Assembly (NCBI GenBank): GCA_019638495.1
Contig: JAHBTQ010000001.1
Coordinates: 1,178,001 to 1,242,000, forward strand
Length of the DNA: 64,000 bases
DNA from: Taibaiella sp.
GTDB taxonomy: Bacteria > Bacteroidota > Bacteroidia > Chitinophagales > Chitinophagaceae
Reading direction: 5' to 3'
The notes beneath the pieces are model-generated. The model worked only from the letters and a program-made list of their open reading frames with translations, did not search any database and was not told where the DNA came from. Shown here piece after piece: positions 52,772 to 61,526 of this stretch (positions within the stretch are counted from its first letter, which is position 1; each line of letters begins with the position of its first letter). Position numbers and translations under genes: made by a program.

Positions 52772-54547
52772 ATGGCCCGGCTATTTTTCATCTTCCTGGC
52801 GTTCATGTTGGTGGGCCTCCAGGGCAGCGCAAAAGAGAATTTTGAGATCAGTACGCCCGTCGGTCTTCGTGAGGTAGGTATCAATAAAGTTTTGTGCCTA
52901 AGTAATGGCTACACCCTGTTGCTGCATTTCGAGATCAGCAAGCCCATAAATGTTCAAGTCTTCGATGCGGGACATAAACGCATCGTCAATAATCAGCTAT
53001 CTCCCAGGTTGCTGGATGTTTCGTCTTTTAGCACCACCGTTTTCAAAGGGCTTTTTGAATTGAATAATGAAGTAGTGCTTTTTTTTGAGCAGCAAAATAT
53101 CGGCAGGCACTCACTCATACGTTTACGAATAGACCCCGCAAAAGGAAAACTACTGGATGAAACCACTGTTGCTAAATGGAAAAGTGTTGCAAAGCCCGCA
53201 GAATTTCTTGTCATGAGAAATAAGGCACTTAGCGGATATGCAGTGCTGGTGGCGCAGGATGTGCCACAGTTTAAGGAAAGCGAGGTGCACGTCACCTACT
53301 ACGATGCCCGGCATGAACCTATACGTACAGTGCCACTACATTTTGACAGAAGTAAATACGATTATCTATCGGTGATAGGGGCCGAGTCGCTGCCCGAGGG
53401 TGAGTGTATTTCACTCCGGTTGTCAAATATGGTGGTTAATGGTACCGGCACATCTACTGAGTCTTCGGCACGATACAATCACTACCTGCAGGTTTTTGTT
53501 ATTCCCCGCGACAGTACTGCTCCGCGTGCGCGTCTTTACGACTTGTCTACCGATGTGCAGCCACACTACGTCACAGCCAGTCATAATGCCTTCGCGGGCA
53601 ACTTCAACCTGCTACTACTTAATTTCCGGGAGGCATTTATGCGCTATGGTATCGAGATGCGGCCGGTTGCTATTCAGTCCGACTTGTTTTTCTCATTAAG
53701 CGATAACGGCACTGAGGGAAAGTATAAGTGGATCACACACAAGCTGGCCAACAGCCTTCTGAAGGAGAAGGCAGATTCGGGAAAGCAGTTCTCCGGGCTG
53801 CCTGTGCGCATGTTCACAAATGAGAACGGCCTCACAACCATCGTGTCAGAATCTTACGAGCGCTACATAAGTGCCGATGGCTATAGTCGCTACCAGTCAT
53901 TCAGCCCCTATCTCAGTGGCTTTCGCACCACCCAGCTCGATGATCCCACAAATCCGCTATGGCAAACACCCAACACATCAACGCAGTACAATAAGTTTAT
54001 TGCGGCTGATAACTACAACAGAACCCAATCTTTTGAGACATTTTTAGGCAATATATGTATTACGCAGGTTGATGATGAGGGCAACGAAATTTGGGGCACC
54101 GTGCTGCCAAAGACGCAATATTATCGCAGTTATAAACACTACTATCGGCCTTCCGATGTTGGCCGTCGCTGGCAGAGCCAGGCCATGTTCAACGATATTC
54201 CTCCGCAGATATTTGAGCGCCAGTTTGTGTCTGCCAATGTACACAGTGCCAATGGGAATCTTTATATCATCTACAATGATTGCGGAAAGAACATAAACAA
54301 CAGCATTGCAGACCCGGGCGACACTGTTTATTCTTCAGAACTGGCAAATGCCTGCTATTACAAGGTAGACAAGCAGCACAATATCACTAAGAACTACCTG
54401 CTGGGTGAGCCGCTGATAAAGGAATACAAGAGCATTTTAGTGGAGGGTGCCGACTTTGACCAGGAGCGTACCACCTATGCCACACTCATTCGCTACAAAA
54501 GAGGTGAGTACGTTACGCTACGCATGGCCTGGGTGAAGCTGGATTAA
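52772..54547 (+). CDS. Hypothetical large exported protein
   Basis: A 591-aa protein with an N-terminal signal peptide (MARLFFIFLAFMLVGLQGSA). The rest is beta-rich with many Tyr/Asn/Ser residues, like a propeller or beta-sandwich protein. Two segments near residues 367-385 and 405-425 are similar (SADGYSRYQSFSPYLSGFRTTQLDD versus AADNYNRTQSFETFLGNICITQVDD, in parts), pointing to an internal repeat. No T9SS sorting domain and no known family. It stands alone between a terminator and the M1 peptidase promoter. Confidence 0.6.
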   Translation: MARLFFIFLAFMLVGLQGSAKENFEISTPVGLREVGINKVLCLSNGYTLLLHFEISKPINVQVFDAGHKRIVNNQLSPRLLDVSSFSTTVFKGLFELNNEVVLFFEQQNIGRHSLIRLRIDPAKGKLLDETTVAKWKSVAKPAEFLVMRNKALSGYAVLVAQDVPQFKESEVHVTYYDARHEPIRTVPLHFDRSKYDYLSVIGAESLPEGECISLRLSNMVVNGTGTSTESSARYNHYLQVFVIPRDSTAPRARLYDLSTDVQPHYVTASHNAFAGNFNLLLLNFREAFMRYGIEMRPVAIQSDLFFSLSDNGTEGKYKWITHKLANSLLKEKADSGKQFSGLPVRMFTNENGLTTIVSESYERYISADGYSRYQSFSPYLSGFRTTQLDDPTNPLWQTPNTSTQYNKFIAADNYNRTQSFETFLGNICITQVDDEGNEIWGTVLPKTQYYRSYKHYYRPSDVGRRWQSQAMFNDIPPQIFERQFVSANVHSANGNLYIIYNDCGKNINNSIADPGDTVYSSELANACYYKVDKQHNITKNYLLGEPLIKEYKSILVEGADFDQERTTYATLIRYKRGEYVTLRMAWVKLD

Positions 54548-54571
54548 TTACCGGTACTACTTTCCGAAAAT

Positions 54572-54599
54572 TTGTTCATTTTAAAATAACATAGCTTTG
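54572..54599 (+). promoter_or_regulatory. Full promoter of the M1 peptidase gene
   Basis: TTG (54572-54574), 17 nt, then TAGCTTTG (54592-54599); both elements and spacing fit the Bacteroidota consensus. The ATG at 54620 follows by 20 nt. Confidence 0.65.
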
Positions 54600-54619
54600 C
54601 GCACTTATCTTTCATAGTT

Positions 54620-56587
54620 ATGATGTTACGTTCCATTTTATCCCTTGCCCTATTTGCTTGCGGTGCTACCGCATTTGCTCAGTCTCGCCCTGACGACTGG
54701 AAGTGTGGTGCTGTAAAGCAGAATTTAAGCCGCAATGCCGCCGCGCGCACTACTGTTGCCCATCCTGATGAGGACAAGTATGACGTAAAGTATGTGAAGC
54801 TTAATCTCTCCATGACAAACGTGGCTACTACTATCTCAGGCGACGTCACTACTGTGGCACGTGTGGTAGTGCCGGGCATGAGTGCATATGTATTCGAAAT
54901 GCTGCCACCACTCGTCATCGATTCGGTGAAGATCGATGGGGTATTAAGTACCGCCACAGCTACCGGCGACACGGTGTCAGTTGCACTCCCATCGGCGCTT
55001 ACCACGGGAGATATGTTTACCGCACAGGTGTTTTATCATGGCACTCCTGTTTCAGGCACTCCCAGCGATATTTATGGTATCAGCACCCTACAGTCACCCT
55101 CGTGGAACAATTGGGTAACCTTCACCCTCAGCGAGCCTTACAGCGCTAAAGATTGGTGGCCTTGTAAGCAATCGCTTACCGACAAGATCGATTCTGTAGA
55201 CGTGTGGATAACTGTGGACGATTCTCTGAAGGCAGGAAGCAATGGCTTGCTGCAGGCAGTGACCCCTATGGGTGGTGGCCGCAACCGCTATGAGTGGAAA
55301 CATCGCTACCCTATAGATTACTACCTTATCTCTGCCTCTGTGGGACGGTATGTCGATTATTCCTATTTTATGCATTTTACCGGCAGTGCAGATACCATGT
55401 TGGTGCAGAACTATGTTTACGACAACCCGTTTACACTACCGTTCTTTAAGAGCGTTATTGACAGTACCGGAATCCTGGTAGACTATTTTAGCAGCATCTA
55501 TGGCCGCTATCCTTTCTGGAAGGAGAAATATGGTCATTGCATGGCGCCGCTTTCCGGTGGCGAGGAGCACCAGACCATGACCACGCTCGGTTTTTTCCAG
55601 GGCTGGCTTGTGGCGCATGAGCTGGGCCACCAATGGTTTGGCGACAATGTTACCTGCGGCACCTGGCGCGACATCACTATGAATGAAGGTTTTGCCAGCT
55701 ACAGCGAGATACTGTACTACGACAAGTTCTATAGCCATGCGCGTGCACTGGGTGAGATCGTAAATTGGCAGGCAGATGTGATGAGCGAAGATGCGGGATC
55801 TGTTTACGTGGACGATACCACATCGGAGGCGCGTATTTTCAGCCGCCGCCTCACTTACGAAAAAGGCGCTTGTGCCATTCACACACTGCGCAGCGTCATA
55901 GACAACGATACTTTTTTTTTCGATCTGCTCCGTGGCTGGCAAACGGTAATGGCAGATAGTACAGGCACCATCGAAAACTTCCGCGACCTGGCAGTGACGA
56001 TGCTCACAGCAGAGCGCAGCGGTGTTCGGTTCGATACGCTCTTCCGTCAGTGGTTTTACGGAGAGGGTTTCCCCATCTACAATGTTCGCTGGAACCAGGC
56101 AGGAAATGATGTGTACGTAAGCATCTCGCAAACTACCTCTGCGCCCTCATCTGTTTCATTGTTCACACTGCCGCTGGAGCTAAAGCTCAAATCGGCTACC
56201 GGGGATACCGTAATTCGTGTGCTCAACGATGAAGCCAATCATAACTACCATTTCACATGGAGCAAGACGATGAACGGCCTGACTTTTGACCCGAATGAAT
56301 GGATCACCGATAGCTCTTCCGTTTCGCACATTGTTACACTTTTTGGCGCCTCTACCGAACTGGAGCAAGTGTCTGTATCGCCAAACCCTGCTACTACAGG
56401 CTGGCAGGTACGCACGCTGCCAGGCAAATGCAACCTGCGCCTTACGGATGTGATGGGTAGAACAATATGGCACTCCACAGCCTCTGGAACTGTAGCAGTT
56501 CCCGCGTCCGATCTGGCTTCCGGCATCTACTTGCTGCGCATCAGCGACGGCACGGCTGAAAAAGTGTTGAAAGTGGTAAAGGAATAG
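54620..56587 (+). CDS. Secreted M1-family metallopeptidase with T9SS sorting domain
   Basis: A 655-aa aminopeptidase-like protein. After a signal peptide (ends TAFAQ) comes the N-terminal beta domain, then the gluzincin core: SGGEEHQTMTT near 312 in the position of the GAMEN exopeptidase motif (the Met replaced by Glu), HELGHQWFGD with zinc His332/His336, and the third ligand Glu in NEGFASYSE about 19 residues on. The C-terminal 70 residues (VSPNPATTGWQV ... GIYLLRIS) are a type A T9SS sorting domain. It should be exported by T9SS and cut N-terminal residues from peptides, consistent with the two peptide importers in the window. Confidence 0.92.
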   Translation: MMLRSILSLALFACGATAFAQSRPDDWKCGAVKQNLSRNAAARTTVAHPDEDKYDVKYVKLNLSMTNVATTISGDVTTVARVVVPGMSAYVFEMLPPLVIDSVKIDGVLSTATATGDTVSVALPSALTTGDMFTAQVFYHGTPVSGTPSDIYGISTLQSPSWNNWVTFTLSEPYSAKDWWPCKQSLTDKIDSVDVWITVDDSLKAGSNGLLQAVTPMGGGRNRYEWKHRYPIDYYLISASVGRYVDYSYFMHFTGSADTMLVQNYVYDNPFTLPFFKSVIDSTGILVDYFSSIYGRYPFWKEKYGHCMAPLSGGEEHQTMTTLGFFQGWLVAHELGHQWFGDNVTCGTWRDITMNEGFASYSEILYYDKFYSHARALGEIVNWQADVMSEDAGSVYVDDTTSEARIFSRRLTYEKGACAIHTLRSVIDNDTFFFDLLRGWQTVMADSTGTIENFRDLAVTMLTAERSGVRFDTLFRQWFYGEGFPIYNVRWNQAGNDVYVSISQTTSAPSSVSLFTLPLELKLKSATGDTVIRVLNDEANHNYHFTWSKTMNGLTFDPNEWITDSSSVSHIVTLFGASTELEQVSVSPNPATTGWQVRTLPGKCNLRLTDVMGRTIWHSTASGTVAVPASDLASGIYLLRISDGTAEKVLKVVKE

Positions 56588-56628
56588 CGGTAGCGTACAG
56601 TTTATACCTCATTATTTAATTACTGGTG

Positions 56629-56725
56629 CCAGCATACAGAACCTGTATTGCTGGCCCCTAATATTTCTGTTTCAGCCATGTCTCCTAAAGTTTAGCGCTG
56701 TGCGGCGGTACTTGGCGTGATTTTT
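56629..56725. repeat. Hairpin and imperfect duplication downstream of the M1 peptidase
   Basis: CCAGCATACAG/CTGTATTGCTGG (56629-56654) forms an 11-bp hairpin with one bulge. A unit starting GTTTCAGCC at 56669 recurs imperfectly from 56726 (period 57). The rest of the 284-bp gap holds AATTCATAACT-type direct repeats near 56815 and no gene. Confidence 0.5.
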
Positions 56726-56871
56726 GTTTCAGCCCGGTCTCCTTAAGCATAGCCCCGCGCACAGCAGAGACCCGGCGCGACTCATGTATAAAGTCGAATT
56801 TGCATCCCACAATTCATAACTCATAATTCATAACTAATTACTCATATATTTATATCTCAAACCTCCTCCCA

Positions 56872-58203
56872 ATGAAATATATAACACTACTATTCGCCTC
56901 TATCTTCTTCATCACCACAGCCCACAGCCAGGTTATTGTTACCGTGGCAGGCACGGGCGGGGCAGGCTTTGGCGGCGATGGCGGACCAGCTACATCAGCC
57001 CATATTCTAACACCATACGGAGTAACGGTTGATAAAAATGGCGAACTATACATCTGTGACATTGGCAATCGACGGATTCGAAAGGTAACTCCAGCGTATG
57101 AAGGTGTAATTAGCACCGTAGCAGGAAACGGAACCGCAGGCTTTAGCGGAGATGGCTTCGCTGCTATATACGCGCAGATGGATGGTGCATGGGATGTAGC
57201 ATTAGACTTTAGAGGAAATGTATACTTTGCCGATGGTGGAAACAATAGAGTTCGCAAGATATCAACTTCTGGAATTGTCACAACGTATGCCGGGACAGGA
57301 GTGGCCAGTTACAATGGTGACGGAATACCAGCAACTTCTGCAAACCTGAATGGGCCGACATCTGTATGTACAGACGATACTGGCAATGTATATATTGTTG
57401 ATAGGCTCAACAATCGGATAAGAAAGGTAGATACTTTTGGATTGATAACTACAATTGTTGGAAACGGCACTGTTGGGTTTTCGCCGGACGGCGGGAAGGC
57501 AGATACAGCGTCAGTAAAAGAAATATGGTTTGCCAGGGTCGATAGAGGCGGCTTCTTGTTCTTCTGCGACAATTACAGGCTTCGAAAAATTAACGCAATG
57601 GGTCAGTTGGTCACGATTGCTGGAAATGGGACTGAGGGTGACGCAGGAGACGGCGGGCCTGCAATCGCAGCAGAGTTGAAGATTTCTGCAATAGCATTAG
57701 ATACCTCAGGCAATGCCTACATAGCTTGTGGCTCGTCTAACAAGGTAAGGCGTGTTAGTAAGGATGGCATTATTAATACGGTAGCAGGTTCAGGCTTAGC
57801 AGGCTATTACGGTGACGGAGGGAACCCGCTTTCGGCAAAACTCAACGGCTGTTCAGGTGTCGCGGTTTCAGTCAACGGTGACATTTTTATTAGCGACCTG
57901 GCCAACCATCGAATCCGAATGGTTACTATGCGCTCAGTTGGCTTAACTGAAGCCGTCAAAGAAAATGTAGCCATGGAAATTTACCCTAACCCTGCACAGG
58001 AGATTGTTACCATTATGTTGAGAAGCAGTAACGATATCGACGCCGAAGCAAGCATCACCACGCTTGACGGAAAAGTAGTAGACACTTTTTGTCTCCGAAC
58101 CAACACGCCTGTGACCATAACCACGGGCTGGCCAACGGGCACATATACTTTAAGTATCACCGCCGATGGGAAAGTCTACAATCGGACATTTTCGATTAAC
58201 TAA
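56872..58203 (+). CDS. NHL-repeat secreted protein with T9SS sorting domain
   Basis: A 443-aa exported protein. Signal peptide (ends TAHSQ), then six NHL-type repeats of about 54 aa (residues 22-355), each with AGTGxAGxxGDGGPA, a YGV/DVALD segment and a NRIRKV end, forming a six-bladed beta propeller. The final 80 residues (MEIYPNPAQE ... GTYTLSITADGKVYNRTF) are a type A T9SS sorting domain. Such propellers usually bind proteins or glycans; no catalytic site is recognised. Confidence 0.9.
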   Translation: MKYITLLFASIFFITTAHSQVIVTVAGTGGAGFGGDGGPATSAHILTPYGVTVDKNGELYICDIGNRRIRKVTPAYEGVISTVAGNGTAGFSGDGFAAIYAQMDGAWDVALDFRGNVYFADGGNNRVRKISTSGIVTTYAGTGVASYNGDGIPATSANLNGPTSVCTDDTGNVYIVDRLNNRIRKVDTFGLITTIVGNGTVGFSPDGGKADTASVKEIWFARVDRGGFLFFCDNYRLRKINAMGQLVTIAGNGTEGDAGDGGPAIAAELKISAIALDTSGNAYIACGSSNKVRRVSKDGIINTVAGSGLAGYYGDGGNPLSAKLNGCSGVAVSVNGDIFISDLANHRIRMVTMRSVGLTEAVKENVAMEIYPNPAQEIVTIMLRSSNDIDAEASITTLDGKVVDTFCLRTNTPVTITTGWPTGTYTLSITADGKVYNRTFSIN

Positions 58204-58222
58204 CAATCAACACCTTAAAGAA

Positions 58223-58600
58223 ATGAAAAAGCAATTTACCCTTTTGGTATGCGCCATCCTGGTCGCATTTGCTGGCCGTGCGCAGGACGCTGACGCCCCC
58301 ATCAACATTGCCTGGCATGCATATGCTGCAGATACATCACGCACTTTCTACGATATTGTCACTTATTGCGATAGCATGTTTGCCCTGGCGGGCTACACCG
58401 ATAGTACAGAGCTGAAAACCGACAGTGCCGATACTGAGGGCATAGAAGAGGGTAGCAGCTTTGTGCAATACCTGCGGTGGAAAGGCTTCTGGGAGCATCG
58501 TTATGATGTGGTCACGGGCAAGCTACACGATTTTGCGGCAGATGCTGCACAGCAGCTTGCCGGTCAAAATAAAACTACCAGCATCACCGGTTGTTCCTGA
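58223..58600 (+). pseudogene. Exported protein, probably truncated by a REP/RAYT element
   Basis: A 125-aa frame with signal peptide (MKKQFTLLVCAILVAFAGRAQ). The mature part (RTFYDIVTYCDSMFA ... EEGSSFVQYLRWKGFWEHRYD) is like the N-terminal region of larger secreted Bacteroidota proteins with an aromatic RWxxFWxxR motif (my recollection of the family pattern). The stop TGA lies inside the left terminal inverted repeat of a 368-bp element, so the original C-terminus was probably removed. It starts 19 nt after the NHL protein gene. A genuine short protein cannot be excluded. Confidence 0.5.
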
Positions 58601-58957
58601 TGTTCCCGCAGGGGCATCAGGAACGCAGAATAAACTCCGTCTCTGACGGCCTTCATCTTGACGCCGCCTAATGCCAGCTACAACCGCTGTTTAAGATAAG
58701 CGCACTTTCTTTCACTCATGGGTTTCGCGTATAAGATTGCTAACCAGCAGGCATGAACTACATTCATCAGAATCCGGTACGGGCAGGCATTGTAGAAAAG
58801 GAGGAGGAATACATCTACAGCAGTGCGCGTGATTTTTGCAATCGTAAGGGCATGCTCGATCTTTCGTACTATCTCTAAACTCCGGAGCCCCTGAATTCCG
58901 TTCACAGAACGGCTTATATTCGCAGTACCTGATGCCCTTCGGAACATCAGGAACAAC
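58590..58957. mobile_element. 368-bp REP/RAYT element with 13-bp perfect terminal inverted repeats
   Basis: The ends GTTGTTCCTGATG (58590-58602) and CATCAGGAACAAC (58945-58957) are perfect inverted copies. The similarity continues inward for about 45 bp: each end contains a palindrome built on CCTGATG/CATCAGG, then a second hairpin (CCGTC/GACGG at 58637-58649 and CCGTT/AACGG at 58898-58912). Between them lies the 3' end of a RAYT transposase gene. The layout is that of a REP pair mobilised by a REP-associated tyrosine transposase, now defective. Confidence 0.7.
58753..58878 (+). pseudogene. C-terminal remnant of a REP-associated tyrosine transposase (RAYT)
   Basis: A 41-codon frame beginning MNYIHQNPVRAGIVEK and ending with YSSARDFCNRKG, the conserved C-terminal block of IS200/IS605-like RAYT (Y1_Tnp) proteins. 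The HUH motif and catalytic tyrosine region are absent: the upstream sequence has stops in this frame. A short stretch just upstream reads NQQA in another frame, suggesting a frameshift at the junction. It lies inside inverted REP ends, as intact RAYT genes do. Confidence 0.75.
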
Positions 58958-59111
58958 TGATAGTAATCAGGCGACCGGATGGTCGGAAACTCCTTTGCGG
59001 GCACACCTCGCTGGTGCAATAGATGACAGGACACTCAATCCGCTATTTGATTTCCTCAGAACCTATCCTCCGAAATTCCTCAATCCTAATTCCAAATTCC
59101 AAATAATTCCC

Positions 59112-59119
59112 TACATTTG
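59112..59119 (+). promoter_or_regulatory. TAnnTTTG promoter element of tRNA-His
   Basis: TACATTTG, full match, ending 18 nt before the tRNA 5' end. Confidence 0.5.
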
Positions 59120-59137
59120 CCGTCCAAATCAATACCC

Positions 59138-59215
59138 GGAGGTTGTAGCTCAGTTGGTTAGAGCATCAGATTGTGGTTCTGAGGGTCGAGGGTTCGAAAC
59201 CCTTCAATCTCCCCA
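59138..59215 (+). tRNA. tRNA-His (anticodon GTG)
   Basis: A full cloverleaf: acceptor GAGGTTG pairs with CAATCTC (one G-U), D arm GCTC/GAGC, anticodon stem CAGA/TCTG with loop TTGTGGT (anticodon GTG), T arm GAGGG/CCCTT around TTCGAAA. The extra 5' G (G-1, 59138) faces discriminator C73 (59212), the identity feature of tRNA-His. CCA (59213-59215) is encoded. A terminator follows. Confidence 0.95.
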
Positions 59216-59234
59216 AAACATATTTTCAGCAAAC

Positions 59235-59265
59235 AAAAAAGTGCTTCAATGGAGCACTTTTTTTT
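59235..59265 (+). terminator. Terminator after tRNA-His
   Basis: An 11-bp stem (AAAAAAGTGCT with AGCACTTTTTT) with loop TCAATGG and continuing T run. Confidence 0.85.
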
Positions 59266-59333
59266 ATTATTTTGCCAACACAGTGTTTTTTATTTTTGTA
59301 TTATATTGTAACTATTAATTAAATCTATCGAAA

Positions 59334-59777
59334 ATGAGTTTAGAAGTAACAGGCAAATTGCTCGTAAAGTATGACCCGATCCAGGTAAGCGACAAATTCA
59401 AAAAGCGCGAGTTCGTTATAGAACTGGCTGAAGAAATAAACGGAAACATATACACCAACTTTGCTAAGCTCCAGTTGGTTCAGAATAAGTGTGAGATCAT
59501 CGACCGCTTTAATACCGGCGACCAGATAAAAGTTACGTTTAACATCAAAGGAAACTCCTACGTAGATAAGAAAGACGGCCAGACCAAGTATATCACTAAC
59601 CTGGACGCATGGCGTGTAGAGGCTGCCGGTGCTGCAGCTCCGCAGGGTGGTGGTGCACCTGCTCCTGCCTACAATGCGCCTCAGCAGCAGCGTCCTGCCG
59701 CTAATGGTGGTTACAACAATGCTGCACCAACGAACTACAACCCGTCTCCGGAAACGATTGACGATCTGCCGTTCTAA
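59334..59777 (+). CDS. DUF3127 protein, OB-fold-like, with SSB-like C-terminal tip
   Basis: A 147-aa protein of the Bacteroidota-specific DUF3127 family. Residues 1-100 form a compact beta domain (MSLEVTGKLLVKYDPIQVS, KREFVIELAEE, FAKLQLVQNKCEIID, DQIKVTFNIKG) with the look of an OB fold. Residues 100-138 are a Gly/Ala/Pro/Gln/Asn-rich linker, and the protein ends ETIDDLPF. A disordered linker with an acidic DDLPF end is the hallmark of bacterial single-strand DNA-binding proteins, where the tip recruits repair partners. DNA binding is inferred, not shown. Confidence 0.8.
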   Translation: MSLEVTGKLLVKYDPIQVSDKFKKREFVIELAEEINGNIYTNFAKLQLVQNKCEIIDRFNTGDQIKVTFNIKGNSYVDKKDGQTKYITNLDAWRVEAAGAAAPQGGGAPAPAYNAPQQQRPAANGGYNNAAPTNYNPSPETIDDLPF

Positions 59778-59788
59778 TCTTACCGCCT

Positions 59789-61447
59789 ATGCAGCACCGA
59801 AAGCTCTGGTATATACTGGTAGTGGCGGCTATGCTGCTTGGGGGAGGATGTCGTAAAGCGCCCGACAATGCGCGCTATATACCGGCTGATGTGACGGCTG
59901 TGGTGGGAGTGAATCTGAGGTCGCTGAGTAAGAAGATAGCGTGGAACCTCATCACCGGCAGCAAACTTTACAAGGAAATAAGAAAAAGAATGCCTGCTAA
60001 AAATGCAGGCGATGTAATGGGAGGTATTGAAAACGCCGGGCTCGACGTTTCCAATACCTTCTACGTTTATTCCCGGCGCGATGATCGATTTGACGGCGGC
60101 AATATAAAAGTTGGCCTTATTCCGCTGGAGGATGCTGTGAAGTGGGAGGCCTATATTCACCAGGCTTTCCCCGATGCAAAGATCATTGCCGGCACCGGGC
60201 GCAAAGAGGCGTCGCTGGGCACAGGCATGTATGCCGGCTGGAACAACGAACTGCTCATTATCATCAATGCGCAGCCTGCGGCAGTAGACGATGAGGATGC
60301 CGACCGTATGGATGATGCCCCCGGAAATACACTGGACATTGCTAAGGAGATGGAAACGGCATTTATGGTTCCGGCAGGTAATACCATCATGAACAATAAG
60401 CGCTTCTCCAGCTTTGGGGCTCATCGGTACGATCTCTCTTTCTGGCTCGACTACGGCAATGTGCTAACCGCCTACAACGATGCGGGTGCGCTGGATGTGG
60501 GTGGCGTTTCCCTCTCCTCATCCATATGGAAGGATGCCATTGTTACCGCAGGATTTGAGTTTAAGAAGGGTCGCATCACTTCCTCTATCGACTATTATCT
60601 GCCTGAGCACATTGAGGAGGCTACCCGAGACTTTGGCGAAGTAGAAGCTGACCGCGACATGCTGGACCGCCTGCCCAAGGATAACCTCGACATGCTGCTC
60701 TCCATGCACATTTCGCCTGCAGGCGTTAAGGCGCTGCTGGAAAAGATAGGCCTGTTTGGCATTGCTAATGTGGGCCTTACCACACAGGGGCTGGATGTAG
60801 ACTACGTGCTCAATGCCTTTACCGGCGACATGGCTATTGTGATGAACGACTTCAGCCTCACTGCAGAGATGCAGACAGACGAGTTTATGGGAGAGCAGGT
60901 GGTGCACAAGCAGCAGCGTGCCGGCATGAGCATGACCTATGTGGTAAAGATCAACCAGGAAGAGAATTTCAAGAAGTTGGTACAGTTTGCCGAGCAGGAT
61001 GGGATGATAAAGACAGCCAATGGCTACATATTTCCGCTCACCTCCAAAGACTCGGTATTTATGATGATAGATGGCAAATATGCCATTGTGTCCAGCCAGC
61101 GCAAGTATGCCCAGGGCTTCCTGGGAGGGCACTTTAAGAAGACTCCTATGAAGCCGGCGATCGCAAAGCGGGTCTATGGCTATCCTTTTGCCCTCACTTT
61201 CGATATCAACCAGCTTTTTCACGATGTGGACCCGGCCATTTCCAATTCCCCCCGTGATTCGGCCATTATCGCCGAAAGCAAGAAGTTGCTAAACAGTGTC
61301 ACCCTTCGGGGAGGTAAATATGTAGACAACGCATATAAATTTGACCTGGATATTAACTTTATGAATAAGGATGAGAACAGTATCCTTGAGCTCATCGATT
61401 TTGGTATGCGCATGAACGAGATAAGCACCCGCGACGAAGAGGAGTAG
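59789..61447 (+). CDS. DUF4836-family lipoprotein
   Basis: A 552-aa lipoprotein (signal ends LLGGGC). The mature part follows the DUF4836 pattern: RYIPADVTAVVGVNLRSLSKKIAW near the start, VYSRRDDRF, DMLLSMHISPAGVKALLEKIGL mid-way, GDMAIVMNDF, and a FPLTSKDSVFMMIDGKYAIVSSQ block near residue 425. The family is of unknown function and is found in Bacteroidota. It begins 11 nt after the DUF3127 gene and may share its transcript. Confidence 0.85.
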   Translation: MQHRKLWYILVVAAMLLGGGCRKAPDNARYIPADVTAVVGVNLRSLSKKIAWNLITGSKLYKEIRKRMPAKNAGDVMGGIENAGLDVSNTFYVYSRRDDRFDGGNIKVGLIPLEDAVKWEAYIHQAFPDAKIIAGTGRKEASLGTGMYAGWNNELLIIINAQPAAVDDEDADRMDDAPGNTLDIAKEMETAFMVPAGNTIMNNKRFSSFGAHRYDLSFWLDYGNVLTAYNDAGALDVGGVSLSSSIWKDAIVTAGFEFKKGRITSSIDYYLPEHIEEATRDFGEVEADRDMLDRLPKDNLDMLLSMHISPAGVKALLEKIGLFGIANVGLTTQGLDVDYVLNAFTGDMAIVMNDFSLTAEMQTDEFMGEQVVHKQQRAGMSMTYVVKINQEENFKKLVQFAEQDGMIKTANGYIFPLTSKDSVFMMIDGKYAIVSSQRKYAQGFLGGHFKKTPMKPAIAKRVYGYPFALTFDINQLFHDVDPAISNSPRDSAIIAESKKLLNSVTLRGGKYVDNAYKFDLDINFMNKDENSILELIDFGMRMNEISTRDEEE

Positions 61448-61485
61448 CCGTTATGGTATATTCTTCTAATTCTCATCATAATAAT

Positions 61486-61493
61486 TATCTTTG
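61486..61493 (+). promoter_or_regulatory. TAnnTTTG promoter element
   Basis: TATCTTTG, full match, ending 33 nt before the ATG at 61527. Confidence 0.5.
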
Positions 61494-61526
61494 TTTACTT
61501 GATTTTTAACGAGCAAACCGGTAAGA

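Noticed and set aside
58678..59034. 118-aa minus-strand frame over the RAYT element
   Set aside because: Antisense to the transposase remnant and inverted repeats; composition reflects the repeat.
37592..59103. Shared AATTCCAAATTCCAAA text near 37595 and 59085
   Set aside because: Short low-complexity sequence; too little to claim a repeat family from two copies.
58932..59318. 128-aa plus-strand frame reaching across tRNA-His
   Set aside because: It runs through the whole tRNA gene and its promoter and terminator.
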